Positions 62,027 to 64,000 of a stretch of 64,000 bases of DNA are shown one piece after another. The stretch covers positions 124,001-188,000 of the forward strand of contig NZ_JNFG01000010.1 in NCBI RefSeq assembly GCF_000729995.1, written 5' to 3'. The translations under genes were made by a program, and so were the position numbers. Numbering within the stretch: the first letter of the stretch is position 1; each line of letters starts with the position of its first letter. The notes under the pieces are model-generated. The model saw nothing but the letters and a program-made list of their open reading frames with translations. It did not search any database and was not told the DNA's origin. The stretch comes from Caballeronia sordidicola (GTDB lineage: Bacteria > Pseudomonadota > Gammaproteobacteria > Burkholderiales > Burkholderiaceae).

Positions 62027-63661
62027 CTAGCCCGCCATGTCATCGATGTCCATTGACGTGATCACATCGCTGTCCGAGATCCCAGACCAGCGAATTTTTA
62101 CGGAGTAGTGCCTTTCGCCGATCGCGAGTGTCGCCTGAACAACGGGAGATGCTAAATTCGTATGCTTATAGTTACTTAGATTGCCAGTCCCCTTTGCTTT
62201 GATTGCATCAGCAAGAGGGGAAGCGTCGACGTAGACAGGGCTGCCTATCGGAATACCATTCAACGCATTGGTTGTCTGCGTGACAATAACCCGTGGAGCA
62301 AAATATTGAGCAAGATTTGCATCCTGAAGGGCGACGGCTGTCGCAACCGCATCTGTTTTCGAATTAGATGCCAGTATATTTTGTTGCCGCTGCTTAGGGT
62401 CGGTGTCGCCACTTGCACCTTGGAATCCAAATGGTGCAAGACCTAACTCGGCCATCGTCTTCAATACTATGCTCGGGCACATTGCGTCTGACTCAACCTT
62501 TTTATCGGCCGCAGGCGAGCCCGTTAGAACGAGCCAAGTTGCGTATACTGCATCTGTGTCCGGTTCAAGGCCAAGATCTGTGAATTGCTGTAAGCCGTTG
62601 AGACATACTTGTTTGAAAGTGTCGACTTGCCCGTTTGCTAGTCCGCTCTCCAGATCGCCATGTTTTGCGGCATAAATCGCGATTACACTTTGATTGCCCA
62701 ATTCTGGAATGCGACGCCCGGCGTAACCCACGCCGCCGTATTCCGGCTTCCCGCTGGCGTCGTGCTTGTCGGTGAAGAGAGAAGAGATAAACCTTGGCGT
62801 AAGCATTACATATGCGACTACTTTTTTCTTGGCGCTATTGAGGTCGGCGTCGTACATCACCGCTTCTACATGGTCGAGCTGGGCATAGTCGTTGGCCGAG
62901 AGGCTCAACGATAGGCTTGGGGATTGACCCGGGTGAGAAAAGAGCCCACTGATATATTGGTCCATCTTGTTACGATCGGCTTTATTTTCCTGATCTATTA
63001 TTGTGCTCGCGAATCCTCCTATTACTGGATAAATCTTGAGGATTTGCTTCGCACTTTGTATCGCAGTACTTGCAAGATGGTCGTTAACGGCATCAGAGTA
63101 CTTGTAGCTGATTGTCGCGGTCCAATTTTGCGTCGGACCTGCCGACGAGAACGGCATAACAGACAACCCGTCGGGGAGAATTGTGTCGCCGGGAGATGAC
63201 GGGATCGCCGGAGACGCTCCGTCACCGGAGCGAGTTAAGGAGAAGATCGGAATCTCCGGGTGATTGGCAGCGGTTCCGTCATCAATTTTTAGGGTCACCA
63301 CAGCGGACGTTACCGTCTGGTGAAGAGGTCCTACAAGCTTCGCCCAAAAACCTACGTCGTCGATTGAATTAACTGGACTATCTCCTTGGGAGACGGATAG
63401 AGCTAGCGAGAAATACGGTTCCATTTCCCTAGGAGGTAAGTTCGAGGGTTTGTACTTACAAAGAAGCCAGTTTTGTGTCGCCTTAATCAACTCGTGAGTT
63501 AGCCCGGACCTCTCAGGACACAATGAAGCTACGTCCAATTGTAGCGGTGCAGAATCTTGTATAGCTGATGAACTATCAACTGGATGAAAGCTCTCGCAGC
63601 CCACTAAGAGCGATGCACTGAACGCGGCCAAAGATATGCTTAGAGTACCTTTTTTTTTCAT
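62027..63661 (-). CDS. Large lipoprotein of unknown function
   Basis: 544 residues from MKKKGTLSISLAAFSASLLVGC, a lipoprotein signal with lipobox LLVGC; AGGGATT precedes the ATG. The mature protein is long, Ser/Asp-rich and of mixed alpha/beta character (VTSAVVTLKIDDG; KKVVAYVMLTPRFISSL), with no motif I recognise. It is the last complete gene, oriented away from the exported-protein pair. Confidence 0.7.
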   Translation of the reverse strand: MKKKGTLSISLAAFSASLLVGCESFHPVDSSSAIQDSAPLQLDVASLCPERSGLTHELIKATQNWLLCKYKPSNLPPREMEPYFSLALSVSQGDSPVNSIDDVGFWAKLVGPLHQTVTSAVVTLKIDDGTAANHPEIPIFSLTRSGDGASPAIPSSPGDTILPDGLSVMPFSSAGPTQNWTATISYKYSDAVNDHLASTAIQSAKQILKIYPVIGGFASTIIDQENKADRNKMDQYISGLFSHPGQSPSLSLSLSANDYAQLDHVEAVMYDADLNSAKKKVVAYVMLTPRFISSLFTDKHDASGKPEYGGVGYAGRRIPELGNQSVIAIYAAKHGDLESGLANGQVDTFKQVCLNGLQQFTDLGLEPDTDAVYATWLVLTGSPAADKKVESDAMCPSIVLKTMAELGLAPFGFQGASGDTDPKQRQQNILASNSKTDAVATAVALQDANLAQYFAPRVIVTQTTNALNGIPIGSPVYVDASPLADAIKAKGTGNLSNYKHTNLASPVVQATLAIGERHYSVKIRWSGISDSDVITSMDIDDMAG

Positions 63662-63720
63662 GGCTAATCCCTGCGCGCGGTTGTTAGTAAAGTCATTTTT
63701 TGCGACGTGCACAGTACTTT

Positions 63721-64000
63721 TTAGGCAAATAATCCCGCAATTGCAAGCCGAAGAATCTGCTCCCGGTTAAGTACACCCGCGCGCTGCCGATAAGGGAGGT
63801 TTACGTCAAATATTTGCCAGTTTATTTGCATGTTTTTTCGTGGCTTTTCAAGCTCTTTCGTTAGAAAGTCCCCGTCATTATTGGGATTGTTCCTCCCGCC
63901 GACGGACAACCTTTTAAGTTCGGGTTTTGCGCACAGTCGGTGTCGTTTGGGCCGTACGTCGACTGCGTAGCCTTGCCACCGCCAGCCGCGATGGGGGCGC
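63721..64000 (-). CDS. Partial reading frames at the window edge (frame unresolved)
   Basis: Two minus-strand frames are open to the window end. One runs to a stop at 63721 (last residues REQILRLAIAGLFA). The other stops at 63861 and contains STYGPNDTDCAQNPNLKGC. Only one is likely to be the 3' end of an upstream gene, and the sequence beyond the window is needed to choose. Neither matches a family I know. Confidence 0.35.
   Translation of the reverse strand, partial: RPHRGWRWQGYAVDVRPKRHRLCAKPELKRLSVGGRNNPNNDGDFLTKELEKPRKNMQINWQIFDVNLPYRQRAGVLNREQILRLAIAGLFA

Overview
The window is a high-GC chromosomal or megaplasmid segment. It is most consistent with a Burkholderiales bacterium of the Paraburkholderia/Caballeronia type. 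That is an inference from gene content: an OmpR-type two-component pair behind a MipA/OmpV-like porin, a GbpR-like LysR regulator, a YtfQRT-YjfF sugar importer joined to arabonate/galactose oxidation genes, and a SBP56/methanethiol oxidase gene. No rRNA, tRNA, CRISPR array or intact insertion sequence was recognised.

Layout. 0-6.3 kb: porin tail, response regulator and histidine kinase, SpeG-like acetyltransferase, LysR regulator, and a methanethiol-oxidase/membrane-protein pair. 6.5-27.2 kb: a coherent and apparently undescribed peptide-export locus (below). 27.5-28.9 kb: an orphan toxin/immunity pair. 29.5-37.1 kb: a pentose/hexose importer with an oxidative catabolic dehydrogenase and dehydratase. 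37.3-43.2 kb: a SAM-domain adenylate cyclase/AAA/TPR protein divergent from a SulP transporter carrying STAS and cyclic-nucleotide domains. 43.3-46.9 kb: a GH19 hydrolase, membrane protein and DUF2235 lipase cluster. 47-64 kb: a looser region that looks less GC-rich, with long gene-free gaps, small membrane proteins, HEPN-like and HELLH-containing proteins, a secreted NlpC/P60 plus serine protease pair, and several secreted or lipoprotein orphans. It looks like an acquired island.

The main discovery candidate is the 6.5-27.2 kb locus. Five small genes encode precursors with a shared double-glycine leader (LxIxDL, then LDxxAM, then GG) and mostly Cys-free, Asn/Gln/Ser-rich cores. One operon encodes a complete type I exporter: an outer-membrane lipoprotein, a HlyD adaptor, and an ABC transporter with a C39 leader peptidase and two N-terminal cyclic-nucleotide-type domains. 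The same operon adds a cytoplasmic parvulin isomerase, a double-FHA membrane protein and a sigma-54 activator. Around it lie a transmembrane Ser/Thr kinase, a PP2C phosphatase and a secreted caspase-FGE fusion protein. This reproduces the kinase, phosphatase, FHA and periplasmic FGE-like set known from threonine-phosphorylation control of type VI secretion, but here it is attached to a peptide exporter.

Four promoters of this locus carry -24/-12 sigma-54 elements. Three have an upstream palindrome CCAACA-N14/15-TGTTGG (one half-site is CGTTGG), probably the binding site of the locus-encoded activator. The regulon also includes an LRAT-family enzyme gene. Two of the peptide genes share a perfect 108-bp inverted repeat that spans the -12 element, 5' UTR and first ten codons, bracketing a 5.8-kb segment with the kinase and caspase-FGE genes.
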